Positions 1 through 6,950 of a stretch of 12,214 nt of DNA are shown one piece after another; position 1 is the first letter of the stretch, and every line of letters begins with the position of its first letter. Below the pieces are notes generated by a model. That model saw only the letters and a program-made list of their open reading frames with translations. It did no database searches and had not been told where the DNA came from. Position numbers and translations under genes: made by a program. Source of the stretch: Clostridiales bacterium (GTDB lineage: Bacteria > Bacillota > Clostridia > Oscillospirales > Oscillospiraceae); NCBI GenBank assembly GCA_021200895.1, contig JAJQFX010000049.1:1-12214 (forward strand), given 5' to 3'.

Positions 1-6
1 CCCCTG

Positions 7-35
7 TCACATTCCCCCGCCTCCCCTCGTATATT
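7..35 (+). promoter_or_regulatory. candidate SigE-type sporulation promoter
   Basis: TCACATT at 7-13 resembles the SigE -35 (kmATATT, 6 of 7 positions). After exactly 14 bases, CGTATATT at 28-35 resembles the SigE -10 (CATACAmT, 5 of 8). The start point would fall near 42, just before the ribosome site of the first gene at 63-70. SpoIVA, SpoVM and SipL are SigE-controlled in the species studied, so the location is right. The match is imperfect and lies at the window edge, so more promoter elements may lie outside. Confidence 0.4.
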
Positions 36-78
36 GAACCAGCAGCCACAGGACTGCGGAAGAGGGGAGGCGGTTTTC

Positions 79-225
79 TTGCGCCGCTGTAAGAAATGGG
101 GCCAGTGCCTCATCGGATTGGGGGTCGGCGTGTTGCTGGCCATGGTGCTGCCGGTGGGCGTCATCATCTTTTGCACAGGGGTGGCGCTGATCGTCTTGGG
201 GGTTACCTGGATGAAAGGGCCGTAG
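79..225 (+). CDS. small two-helix membrane protein at the head of the spoVM operon
   Basis: The product is 48 residues, not a family I can name. It begins with a basic stretch (RRCKKWGQ), followed by a hydrophobic helix at about residues 10-28 and a second at about 29-44, ending WMKGP, so a small membrane hairpin is likely. The TTG at 79 is chosen because AGGGGAGG at 63-70 sits 8 bases before it. The frame stays open back to a TTG at 34, which has no ribosome site. The next gene, spoVM, begins 30 bases after the stop with no terminator between, so co-expression during sporulation is likely. A role at the forespore membrane is an inference from position only. Confidence 0.6.
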   Translation: MRRCKKWGQCLIGLGVGVLLAMVLPVGVIIFCTGVALIVLGVTWMKGP

Positions 226-255
226 TCTGGGGAGATGTAGCAGGGAGGTGAGAGT

Positions 256-339
256 GTGAAAATCGTCATTATCCGTTCGCCAAAGGTGCTGTCCGGCCTG
301 CTGCGCCGGATATTTCACATGAAAAAGGCGGAGCAGTGA
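256..339 (+). CDS. spoVM: stage V sporulation protein M (forespore membrane anchor peptide)
   Basis: This 27-residue peptide reads MKIVIIRSPK followed by VLSGLLRRIFHMKKAEQ. From memory of the 26-residue B. subtilis SpoVM it aligns without gaps and shares M1, K2, I6, P9, K10, L12, G14 and R17. Pro9 is the helix-breaking residue known to matter for recognising the convex forespore membrane. The peptide is amphipathic with basic residues on one face. The GTG start is preceded by AGGGAGGTGA at 242-251, a very strong ribosome site. In the known system SpoVM inserts shallowly in the outer forespore membrane and recruits SpoIVA, whose gene lies 1.6 kb downstream in the same operon. Length, start, Pro9 and neighbours all agree, so the call is firm despite the size. 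Confidence 0.88.
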   Translation: MKIVIIRSPKVLSGLLRRIFHMKKAEQ

Positions 340-413
340 CATAACGCCGCCGGACAGGGCATAGGATGTCTCATACCGGACACAGCCTGACCGCTGGGTC
401 TGTATAAGACGGG

Positions 414-434
414 CCTGCGGCCAGCCGCCGCAGG
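414..434 (+). promoter_or_regulatory. hairpin directly before the sipL ribosome site
   Basis: CCTGCGG at 414-420 and CCGCAGG at 428-434 form a 7-bp GC-rich stem with a 7-nt loop. It ends exactly where the GGGAAGGAG ribosome site begins (435-442). No T run follows, so it is not a standard terminator. It could be an mRNA processing or stability element that separates spoVM levels from sipL, or chance in GC-rich DNA. Confidence 0.3.
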
Positions 435-450
435 GGAAGGAGCGTATGCC

Positions 451-1974
451 TTGGAACTGGAATTACTTGATAACGGGTTTCCATACTGTGAAACGGTGCT
501 GGAAACGGTGCTGACCCGGGAGGAGACGCTGGAGACCATCGTGCCGGACGCCTGCCCGGATATTGACGCCGTGCTGAGCACCGAGGCCCACGTCTGCCTC
601 CGGCAGCGGGAAGCGGACGTGGGGGCGGCCCTGTTCGGCGGGACGGTGCGGTGCAGCATCCTCTACCAGCCGGAGGGGCGGCAGGCGCTGGAGGCGCTGG
701 AGACGGAGCTGGACTTCCGTTGCAGCGCGGAGCAGGAGCGCATCACCCCGGACAGCGGCGTTTTTGCCGTGCCGCGGGTGACCTTTGCGGAGACCCGCAC
801 CATCAACCCCAGGAAGGTGCTGGTGCGGGTGGGTATCGCCATCGAGGTGCAGGTCAGCCGGACGCAGCGCTGCGCCCTGGCCTGCGGCGTGGCCGACCCG
901 GACAGCTGGAAGCTTCAGCAGCTTTTGACCCAGCGGGAGGGCTGCTTCGCCCTGGAGTACGCCCAGCGGGCCTTCAGCTTCTCCGACGACCTGACGCTGC
1001 CCGGCAGCAAAATGCCCATTGACGAGGTGCTGCGGCTGCGCTGCGACCCCTTCTCCGGGGATGCCAGAGTGGTCGGCGGAAAGCTGATTTTCAAGGGAGG
1101 CGTGTCGGTGCATCTCCTCTACCGCACTCCGGAGGGCGAAACGGAGGAGGCGGAGCTTGAGCTGCCCGTGTCCCAGGTGCTGGATGTCCCCTCCGCGCCG
1201 GAGCAGGCCGCCTTTCAGCTGGAGCTGCTGGTGACCGACTGGAGCCTGAGCCAGCCCTCCCTGGACGGGCGGACGCTGGCCCTGGATTTGGAGCTGCTGG
1301 CCCAGGCCATCATCAGCGAAACCCGGCAGCTGACCCTCCTCACCGATGTCTACAGCACCGCCTACGCCACACAGCCCAGGGTGGAGCGGGTCTGCCTGTC
1401 CCAGCTGGTGCGCCAGGAGGTGCTGCACCAGTCGGAGCGGGAGCTGGTGGAGTCCGCCGGGGAGGTGCGCCGGGTCTGCGATACCTCCCTCCTGATTGGG
1501 GAGACCGGCGCGGCCAGGGAGGAGGGGCAGCTGGTACTCTCCGCCCAGTGCGCCGTGGAGGCCACCTATCAGGAGGCTTCGGGGCGGTATGGGTCGGTGG
1601 CCCGGAAGCTGACGGTAGCGGTGCGCGTCCCAGCCCAGGAGGGGGCGGAGTGCCGCTTCACCGTGACGCCTGAGCGGGTGGACGCGGTGGAGACCGGCGG
1701 CGGCCTGGAGCTGCGGGCGGCGGTGGCCTTCCACCTGATGCTGCTGGAGCGGCAGCCGGAGATGGTAGTGACGGCCCTGACGGTGGAGGAAGCCAGCGCC
1801 GGAGCCGTCGAGGGCCAGCCCTCCATCGTGCTGCGGCAGGTGGGGGCTGGGGAGACCCTGTGGCAAATCGCCAAGACCTACTCCGCCACCCGGCAGGAAA
1901 TCATGGACGCCAACGGCATGGAGGAGGAGACGCCGCAGGCGGGGCAGCTGCTGCTGATTCCCCGGAAGCGGTAA
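451..1974 (+). CDS. sipL: SPOCS (DUF3794) and LysM protein, SipL-like spore coat morphogenetic protein
   Basis: The product is 507 residues. Most of it is beta-rich SPOCS/DUF3794-type sequence (an N-terminal region opening ELELLDNGFPYCETVLETVL, later segments around 170-290 and 330-440). The last 45 or so residues are a LysM domain (VGAGETLWQIAKTYSA, then ANGM, ending LLLIPRKR). SPOCS followed by a C-terminal LysM is the layout of C. difficile SipL, which binds SpoIVA through its LysM domain and does the work of B. subtilis SpoVID; the length is close to SipL's. The TTG at 451 is supported by GGGAAGGAG 8 bases upstream; the ATG at 446 is in a different frame and does not continue this protein. 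The gene ends 12 bases before spoIVA, so the two are translated from one message. A general DUF3794-LysM protein is the alternative, but position strongly favours SipL. Confidence 0.85.
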   Translation: MELELLDNGFPYCETVLETVLTREETLETIVPDACPDIDAVLSTEAHVCLRQREADVGAALFGGTVRCSILYQPEGRQALEALETELDFRCSAEQERITPDSGVFAVPRVTFAETRTINPRKVLVRVGIAIEVQVSRTQRCALACGVADPDSWKLQQLLTQREGCFALEYAQRAFSFSDDLTLPGSKMPIDEVLRLRCDPFSGDARVVGGKLIFKGGVSVHLLYRTPEGETEEAELELPVSQVLDVPSAPEQAAFQLELLVTDWSLSQPSLDGRTLALDLELLAQAIISETRQLTLLTDVYSTAYATQPRVERVCLSQLVRQEVLHQSERELVESAGEVRRVCDTSLLIGETGAAREEGQLVLSAQCAVEATYQEASGRYGSVARKLTVAVRVPAQEGAECRFTVTPERVDAVETGGGLELRAAVAFHLMLLERQPEMVVTALTVEEASAGAVEGQPSIVLRQVGAGETLWQIAKTYSATRQEIMDANGMEEETPQAGQLLLIPRKR

Positions 1975-1986
1975 AGGAGGGGCAGT

Positions 1987-3465
1987 ATGGAAACGGAAAA
2001 GTTGTATGAGGACATCGCCCGGCGCACCGACGGCGATATTTACATCGGCGTAGTGGGGCCGGTGCGGACGGGGAAGTCCACCTTCATTAAGCGGTTCATG
2101 GAGACGCTGGTGATACCCAACATCGACAATGTGTACCGCCGGGAGCGGGCCAGGGACGAGCTGCCCCAGAGCGGCTCCGGCCGGACGGTGATGACGGTGG
2201 AACCGAAATTCATCCCGGAGGAGGCGGCGATGCTGGAGCTGGAAGGGGGCGCACGCTTCTCCGTCCGCCTCATCGACAGCGTGGGCTACCTGGTGAACGG
2301 GGCGGCGGGGCAGATGGAGGACGACCAGCCCCGGATGGTCACCACCCCCTGGTACGACCACGAGATACCCATGACCGAGGCGGCGGAAATCGGCACCCGG
2401 AAGGTCATTGCGGAACACTCCACTATCGGCATTGTGGTGACGACCGACGGCACCATCACCGAGATTCCCCGGGAGGACTACCTGGAGCCGGAGGAGCGGG
2501 CCATCCGGGAGCTACAGGAGTTGGGGAAACCCTTCCTGGTACTGCTCAACAGCGACGAGCCCACCTCCCCCCGGGCAGAGTCCATCCGGGCAGACATCGA
2601 GAGCCGATACGGGGTGGCCTGCCTGGCGGTGAACTGCCTGATGCTGGAGGAACGGGACATCACCAACATCATCCGGGCGGTGCTGTACGAGTTCCCCTTG
2701 CGGGAGATGGACCTGTTCCTGCCCCCCTGGGTGGACGCCCTGCCCATGAGCCACCCCATCAAGGAGGAACTGTACGCCGCCATCCGCCAGCAGGGGGCCG
2801 CCCTCCGGCGCATCAGCAGCGTGCAGGGGGCGGTCAGCGCCCTGGAGGGCTGCCCCTCCATCAGCAGCGCCAGCCTGACTCAGCTGAACCTGGGCACCGG
2901 CGTGGTGCAGGTGCAGATTGCTGTGCCCCGGAGCCTGTTCTACGCCACCTTGAGCCAGCAGTCCGGATTCACCATCGGGGACGACGGCGACCTCCTGGAC
3001 CTGCTGACCCAGCTGGCGGCGGTGAAGGCGGAGTATGACAAGGTGGCCCAGGCGCTAAGCGATGTGCGGGAGAATGGCTACGGCATCGTCATCCCCACCA
3101 TTGACGAGCTGAGCCTGGAGGAGCCGGAAATCGTCCGCCAGGGCGGCCGCTACGGGGTGAAGCTGAAGGCCAGCGCCCCCTCCATCCATATGCTGCGGGC
3201 GGACATCGAGACAGTGATTTCCCCCATTGTGGGCAGCGAGAAGCAGTCGGAGGAGATGATAAACTATCTCCTGTCCGAGTTCGAAGGGGACACCCGAAAG
3301 ATTTGGGAGTCCAACATCTTCGGCAAGAGCTTCCACGAGCTGGTGAACGAGGACTTGCAGGGCAAGCTCATGCGGATGCCGGAGGACGCCCGCAGCAAGC
3401 TGCGGGAGACCCTGGAGCGCATCATCAACGAGGGCAGCGGCGGGCTGATTTGTATCATCCTGTAA
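1987..3465 (+). CDS. spoIVA: stage IV sporulation protein A (spore coat basement-layer ATPase)
   Basis: SpoIVA is a cytoskeleton-like ATPase of the mother cell that polymerises on the outer forespore membrane as the base of the coat. The product is 492 residues, the same as I recall for B. subtilis. The P-loop GPVRTGKST spans residues 24-32 (Lys30), Thr70 lies in GRTVMTVEPKF, and a Walker B/DxxG-like LIDSVG has Asp97. The position after Thr70 is Val; my recollection is that B. subtilis has a second Thr there, which needs an alignment to confirm. LLNSDEP near residue 185 resembles the base-recognition loop of TRAFAC GTPases. A middle region and the C-terminal region, ending GGLICIIL, complete the protein, so nothing appears truncated. 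The ATG follows AGGAGG (1976-1981) at ideal spacing, 12 bases after the SipL stop. SpoVM and SipL, its two known partners, are encoded just upstream. Confidence 0.97.
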   Translation: METEKLYEDIARRTDGDIYIGVVGPVRTGKSTFIKRFMETLVIPNIDNVYRRERARDELPQSGSGRTVMTVEPKFIPEEAAMLELEGGARFSVRLIDSVGYLVNGAAGQMEDDQPRMVTTPWYDHEIPMTEAAEIGTRKVIAEHSTIGIVVTTDGTITEIPREDYLEPEERAIRELQELGKPFLVLLNSDEPTSPRAESIRADIESRYGVACLAVNCLMLEERDITNIIRAVLYEFPLREMDLFLPPWVDALPMSHPIKEELYAAIRQQGAALRRISSVQGAVSALEGCPSISSASLTQLNLGTGVVQVQIAVPRSLFYATLSQQSGFTIGDDGDLLDLLTQLAAVKAEYDKVAQALSDVRENGYGIVIPTIDELSLEEPEIVRQGGRYGVKLKASAPSIHMLRADIETVISPIVGSEKQSEEMINYLLSEFEGDTRKIWESNIFGKSFHELVNEDLQGKLMRMPEDARSKLRETLERIINEGSGGLICIIL

Positions 3466-3478
3466 TGGCAGCGCAAAA

Positions 3479-3493
3479 CGCCCCTGCGGGGCG
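3479..3493. terminator. short GC hairpin after spoIVA
   Basis: CGCCCC, loop TGC, GGGGCG form a perfect 6-bp stem 13 bases after the spoIVA stop. On the + strand no T run follows, so termination would be weak. On the - strand TTTT follows. It is the only terminator-like structure after the sporulation operon. Confidence 0.35.
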
Positions 3494-3632
3494 AAGCTGT
3501 CAGACAGTGACTGCTGACTGTTAGCAACGCGTAAAGCCGAAGGAACCTCTGAACAAATGTGCTTTGACCAAAGGAAAGCCCCAGAGGGGACGGCGTCTTG
3601 CGGAAATTTCTCAAAAAATATGTCGAATCTAC

Positions 3633-3661
3633 TTGCAAAAAGTGAAGCACTATGGTAAGAT
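3633..3661 (+). promoter_or_regulatory. housekeeping-type promoter with a nearby Spo0A-box match
   Basis: TTGCAA at 3633-3638, 17 bases, then TAAGAT at 3656-3661, preceded by TGG (extended -10). TGTCGAA at 3621-3627 matches the Spo0A box and would lie at about -47 to -41, where Spo0A activates some sporulation promoters. One 7-base match is expected about once or twice by chance in a window this size, so the box is tentative. The promoter points to the licD-like gene. Confidence 0.55.
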
Positions 3662-3761
3662 AGAAAAAGATTACAGATGTGAACACTTCATTTTCCTGCT
3701 ATCTGGTAGGGAGAGGAAAGCGTTTCGCGGTTATATGATATGGCGTATATCGGCAGCCGTT

Positions 3762-3783
3762 CCGTTCCACTGGCTTGGAACGG
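3762..3783 (+). promoter_or_regulatory. hairpin in the long leader of the licD-like gene
   Basis: CCGTTCC (3762-3768) and GGAACGG (3777-3783) pair with an 8-nt loop. An overlapping copy of CCGTTCC at 3757-3763 allows an alternative register. A further small stem GCCTC (3918-3922)/GAGGC (3928-3932) covers part of the ribosome site of the next gene. Function is unknown. Confidence 0.3.
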
Positions 3784-3938
3784 TACCCTGCGGACGGCGG
3801 CGCGGATGTCCACCCGGAAAGGGGCGCGGTAGGAATGTGTTATGATGCAACGTCCTCCTGCGTCCCTGTTGTTATGCCTGCGCGCAGTGTTGGCGGTGCC
3901 AGAATAGCCCGAAGGCGGCCTCAGCCGGAGGCAGCCCT

Positions 3939-4802
3939 GTGACATCGGCCTCCGTCCACCGGGCGCATCAGTGCATGATGCTGGAGATGCTTTACGCCGT
4001 GGACGGGGTGTGCCGCCGCAACCATATCCCCTATCTGCTCTTTGCCGGTACAGCGCTGGGTGCGGTGCGGCATCAGGGCTTCATCCCCTGGGACGATGAT
4101 TTAGACCTTATCATGCTCCGCCCGGATTATGAGCGGTTCCTGGCGGTGGCGCCGTCGGAGCTGGATGGGGAGACGTACTATTTGCAGCGGGAGTTCTCCC
4201 CCCACTGGCCCATGTGCTTCTCCAAGCTGCGGCGGAACGGCACCGCCTGCATCGAGCGGTACATCCCGAAGGACCCTGAGACCCATCTGGGGGTTTATAT
4301 CGACCTCTTTCCCTGTGATAATCTCTCCGACCGAAGCATTGTCAGAGGGCTGCAATTTTTTGCGTCCAAAATCGTCATCGCCAAGGGGCTGAATCGGCGG
4401 GGCTACCTGACGGACAGAGCGTGGAAAAAGCTGTTCATCGCCCTTTGCCGCCCGCTGCCTGACCTGCCGCTGCTGCGCTTTGCGCAGCGGCGGCAGGAGC
4501 CGGACTCAGCGCTGGTACACTGCTTCTTCGGCGGGGCCTCCCGCTATAGGAAGAGCGTGTTCCCCCGGCAATGGTTTCAGGAGGCGGTGCTGCTGCCCTT
4601 TGAAACGGGACGGTTCCCCGTGTCTGCCGACTATGACGGCCTGCTGACCACCCTTTACGGAGACTACCGGACACCTGACCCGGTGAACAAGCGGGGATGT
4701 AAACTCCACGCCGAGCTGGTGGATTTGTCCTGCTCCTATGAGGCGTATATCGGCATACAAGAGACGATGCAGTTTCAGGAATTATCGCGCAGCGTCCGTT
4801 GA
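3939..4802 (+). CDS. LicD-family phosphotransferase
   Basis: The product is 287 residues of the LicD family, which has a nucleotidyltransferase-like fold. Members transfer phosphocholine or other phospho-groups onto cell-surface glycans and teichoic acids. The hallmark is clear: IPYLLFAGTALGAVRHQGFI at residues 30-49, then PWDDDLDLIM at 50-59 with the metal-binding acidic cluster, and PDYERFL. YIDLFPCDN in the middle is also typical. The C-terminal part has the usual aromatic and basic character and TLYGDYRTPDP, a common LicD end motif. The GTG start has GGAGG (3927-3931) 7 bases upstream. The gene meets the next frame at its stop codon, so the two are likely one operon. The transferred group and acceptor cannot be told from sequence, and no choline uptake or activation genes are in view. 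Confidence 0.88.
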   Translation: MTSASVHRAHQCMMLEMLYAVDGVCRRNHIPYLLFAGTALGAVRHQGFIPWDDDLDLIMLRPDYERFLAVAPSELDGETYYLQREFSPHWPMCFSKLRRNGTACIERYIPKDPETHLGVYIDLFPCDNLSDRSIVRGLQFFASKIVIAKGLNRRGYLTDRAWKKLFIALCRPLPDLPLLRFAQRRQEPDSALVHCFFGGASRYRKSVFPRQWFQEAVLLPFETGRFPVSADYDGLLTTLYGDYRTPDPVNKRGCKLHAELVDLSCSYEAYIGIQETMQFQELSRSVR

Positions 4803-4825
4803 TGCGGGGCGCACAGGTGACGAGC

Positions 4826-5668
4826 ATGGCAACCCCTCAGTTAGAAATTCTCTGTGCCACCATGGGCCAGACGGATTTTTCCAAACTCCAGGAAATGAAG
4901 ATTCAATGCGACGTGCTGTTTGCCAACCAGGCCGACCACCTCTCCTACGAGGAACTGACCTGGGACGGGCACACCGCAAAGCTGCTGACGACCCCAACGC
5001 GGGGTGTGGGCCGGAACCGGAACCTGGCCCTGACCCTGGCCACGGGGGAGCTGCTGCTCTTTGCGGACGACGATATGGAGTATGTGGAGGGCGCGGCTGT
5101 GGGCATCCTCGCGGCCTTTGACCGGCTCCCGGCGGCGGACGTGATTCTGTTCGGCACCCATTACGCCAGGCATGGCGAGGTTTATAAGACGCGGCAGCCC
5201 AAAACCGGACGGCTGCCGTTTTATCGTTCCCTCCGGTATGGCACCTATGCCATCGCCATTCGCCGCGCCGCCCTGCTGCGGCACAACCTCCGGTTCTCCG
5301 AGCTGTTCGGCGGCGGCTGTCTGTACGCCCACGGGGAGGATTCGGATTTCATCCTCCAGTGCTACCGCAAGGGGCTGTCCGTCTATTCCTGCAGCTTTGT
5401 CATCGGCACCACGAAAAAGGACGTATCCACCTGCTTCCACGGATATTCCCCGCAGTTCTTCTATGACAAGGGGGCGCTGGCCAGGCATTCCTTCGGGCTG
5501 CTGGCCGTCCCCTATATGATATATCTGGCGGGCAAGGCGGACTACTGCCCGGCGCTGTCCTGGTTCGACAGGTGGCGCTGTCTTTGGAACGGCTACCGGC
5601 GCTTTCCGGCTCTGCAATCCTATGAGGACTGGGCGGCGGAACAAGGCGAAACGGGGGACACGCCATGA
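4826..5668 (+). CDS. family 2-like glycosyltransferase
   Basis: From ATG 4826 the product is 280 residues. It starts with a short beta strand (LEILCATMGQTDFSKLQEM), has TRGVGRNRNLAL at residues 58-69, the region that binds the sugar nucleotide in GT-A enzymes, and FADDDMEY with the metal-binding DDD at 81-83. A glycine-rich FGGGCLYAHGEDSDF follows, whose acidic pair is in the place of the usual catalytic-base region. No membrane anchor is obvious. ATG 4826 is preferred because AGGTGA lies 5 bases before it; ATG 4802, which overlaps the stop of the licD-like gene (TGATG), or TTG 4799 would add 8 or 9 residues. Paired with the LicD-like gene it probably acts on a surface polysaccharide; donor and acceptor sugars are unknown. 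Confidence 0.82.
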   Translation: MATPQLEILCATMGQTDFSKLQEMKIQCDVLFANQADHLSYEELTWDGHTAKLLTTPTRGVGRNRNLALTLATGELLLFADDDMEYVEGAAVGILAAFDRLPAADVILFGTHYARHGEVYKTRQPKTGRLPFYRSLRYGTYAIAIRRAALLRHNLRFSELFGGGCLYAHGEDSDFILQCYRKGLSVYSCSFVIGTTKKDVSTCFHGYSPQFFYDKGALARHSFGLLAVPYMIYLAGKADYCPALSWFDRWRCLWNGYRRFPALQSYEDWAAEQGETGDTP

Positions 5669-5754
5669 GGGCTAGGGAGCAGACAATATAGACAGGAAGT
5701 GTACACGAAACGGGAACTGGACTGGCTTCAGACAGAAATCGAAAAATAAAATGC

Positions 5755-5794
5755 AAAAATGGGCCGTCTCGTATAAAAACGAAACGGCCCATTT
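5755..5794. terminator. bidirectional hairpin terminator between convergent operons
   Basis: AAATGGGCCGT (5757-5767) pairs perfectly with ACGGCCCATTT (5784-5794); an inner CGT/ACG pair extends it. On the - strand the stem runs into T-rich sequence (five T, then TTTT and TTTTT nearby), good for ending the GGGtGRT operon. On the + strand only TTT follows, so it is weaker for the glycosyltransferase transcript. Confidence 0.75.
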
Positions 5795-5799
5795 GCGAT

Positions 5800-5808
5800 T
5801 GATATAAT
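5800..5808 (+). promoter_or_regulatory. possible extended -10 promoter
   Basis: TGA-TATAAT at 5800-5808 is a perfect extended -10, but no good -35 lies 17 bases upstream. It would transcribe into the 130 bases before the convergent GGGtGRT gene, where AGGAACC (around 5848) and GGTTCTT could form a small hairpin. A short or antisense RNA is possible; chance is equally likely. Confidence 0.22.
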
Positions 5809-5937
5809 GCAGGAATGCGGATGCAGAAGTAGTGTAGAAACGATGCAGGAACCGTTTTCTTTGTGTGGTTCTTTATCGCTGTTAGTTGTCACCATTTTTC
5901 TGCACTATAAAGGCATAAGAAGCACTAAATAGCAGCT

Positions 5938-6939
5938 TTACTTCTTCAGTGCTTCCTCGACAGCCACGGCCACAGCCACGGTCGCGCCGACCATGGGGTT
6001 GTTGCCCATGCCCAGGAAGCCCATCATCTCCACATGAGCGGGGACGGAGGAGGAGCCTGCGAACTGGGCGTCAGAGTGCATACGGCCCATGGTGTCGGTC
6101 ATGCCATAGGAGGCGGGGCCGGCGGCCATGTTGTCGGGATGGAGGGTACGGCCGGTGCCGCCGCCGGAGGCCACGGAGAAGTATTTCTTGCCCTGCTGGA
6201 TGCACTCCTTCTTGTAGGTGCCGGCCACGGGGTGCTGGAACCGGGTGGGGTTGGTGGAGTTGCCGGTGATGGACACGTCCACGCCCTCCAGGTGCATGAT
6301 GGCCACGCCCTCGCGGACGTCGTCAGCGCCGTAGCAGCGGACAGCGGCCCGCTCGCCGTCGGAGTAGGGGATCTCCCTGACTACCTTCACCTCGCCGGTG
6401 TAGTAGTCAAACTTGGTCTGCACATAGGTGAAGCCATTGATACGGGAGATGATTTGGGCGGCGTCCTTGCCCAGGCCGTTCAGGATAACGCGCAGGGGCT
6501 CCTTGCGGGCCTTGTTGGCGTTCCGGGCGATGCCGATAGCGCCCTCGGCAGCGGCGAAGGACTCGTGGCCGGCCAGGAAGGCGAAGCACTTGGTCTCGTC
6601 CCGCAGCAGCATAGCGCCCAGGCCGCCGTGGCCGATGCCTACCTTCCGGTCATCCGCCACGGAGCCGGGGATGCAGAAGGACTGGAGGCCGATGCCAATG
6701 GCGTCAGCGGCGTCAGCGGCGGTGGCGACGTTCTTCTTGATGGCGATGGCTGCGCCAACGCAGTAAGCCCAGCGGGCGTTCTCGAAGGAGATGGGCTGGA
6801 TGCCGGCGACGATTTCATAGGGGTCGAAGCCCTTCGCCTGGCAAATCTCACGGCACTCCTCCACGGAGGAAATGCCATATTCCTGCAGAACAGGCAGGAT
6901 CTGATTGATTCTTCTATCGTAAGATTCAAATAGTGCCAT
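5938..6939 (-). CDS. GGGtGRT protein
   Basis: The product is 333 residues and carries the family's name motif, GGGTGRT, at residues 259-265 (SVASGGGTGRTLHPDNM). This family is found mainly in anaerobes next to a NifU-like scaffold gene, as here. Its biochemical role is not established to my knowledge. Other visible features: seven cysteines (29, 33, 60, 89, 118, 202, 246), a small-residue-rich GIGHGGLGAMLL around 101-112 with AGHESFAAAEGAIG following, and a glycine-rich C-terminus (GFLGMGNNPMVGATVAVAVAV). There is no signal peptide, so it is cytoplasmic. The ATG follows GGTGA across the stop of the upstream scaffold gene, 11 bases away, so translation is coupled. A role in building or using an iron-sulfur cluster is inferred from the partner only. 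Confidence 0.9.
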   Translation of the reverse strand: MALFESYDRRINQILPVLQEYGISSVEECREICQAKGFDPYEIVAGIQPISFENARWAYCVGAAIAIKKNVATAADAADAIGIGLQSFCIPGSVADDRKVGIGHGGLGAMLLRDETKCFAFLAGHESFAAAEGAIGIARNANKARKEPLRVILNGLGKDAAQIISRINGFTYVQTKFDYYTGEVKVVREIPYSDGERAAVRCYGADDVREGVAIMHLEGVDVSITGNSTNPTRFQHPVAGTYKKECIQQGKKYFSVASGGGTGRTLHPDNMAAGPASYGMTDTMGRMHSDAQFAGSSSVPAHVEMMGFLGMGNNPMVGATVAVAVAVEEALKK

Positions 6940-6950
6940 GTTCGTTCACC

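Larger units (their letters stand above)
3466..3938 (+). other. 473-base non-coding stretch between spoIVA and the licD-like gene
   Basis: No convincing gene is seen. The first part holds a short GC hairpin (3479-3493) and CAGT/ACTG-rich sequence at 3497-3522. CCTCTG (3546-3551) can pair with CAGAGG (about 3591-3596) around an inner GCTTT/AAAGC pair. A promoter lies at 3633-3661, after which about 270 bases form a leader with a hairpin at 3762-3783. A frame from ATG 3736 would give 36 residues but has no ribosome site near it. Confidence 0.6.

Noticed and set aside
463..2418. 651-codon open frame on the - strand opposite sipL and spoIVA
   Set aside because: Low-complexity His/Leu/Gly/Arg-rich shadow of GC-rich codons; the + strand genes have clear motifs and ribosome sites.
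3497..3522. CAGT/ACTG-rich palindromic stretch as a mobile element end
   Set aside because: Only 5-6 bp imperfect pairing, no second copy in the window and no transposase.
3736..3843. 36-codon leader peptide frame before the licD-like gene
   Set aside because: No ribosome site within reach (nearest purine run is about 15 bases away) and Arg/Gly-rich composition typical of untranslated GC-rich DNA.
5665..5748. ATGA-overlapping 8-codon frame and a 16-codon GTG frame after the glycosyltransferase
   Set aside because: Too short to support; the second looks somewhat protein-like (KRELDWLQTEIEK) but has only a weak AGGAA and ends before the terminator.
6034..6933. 299-codon + strand frame opposite the GGGtGRT gene
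   Set aside because: Gly/Ala/Val/His-rich mirror of the real gene, with no domain.
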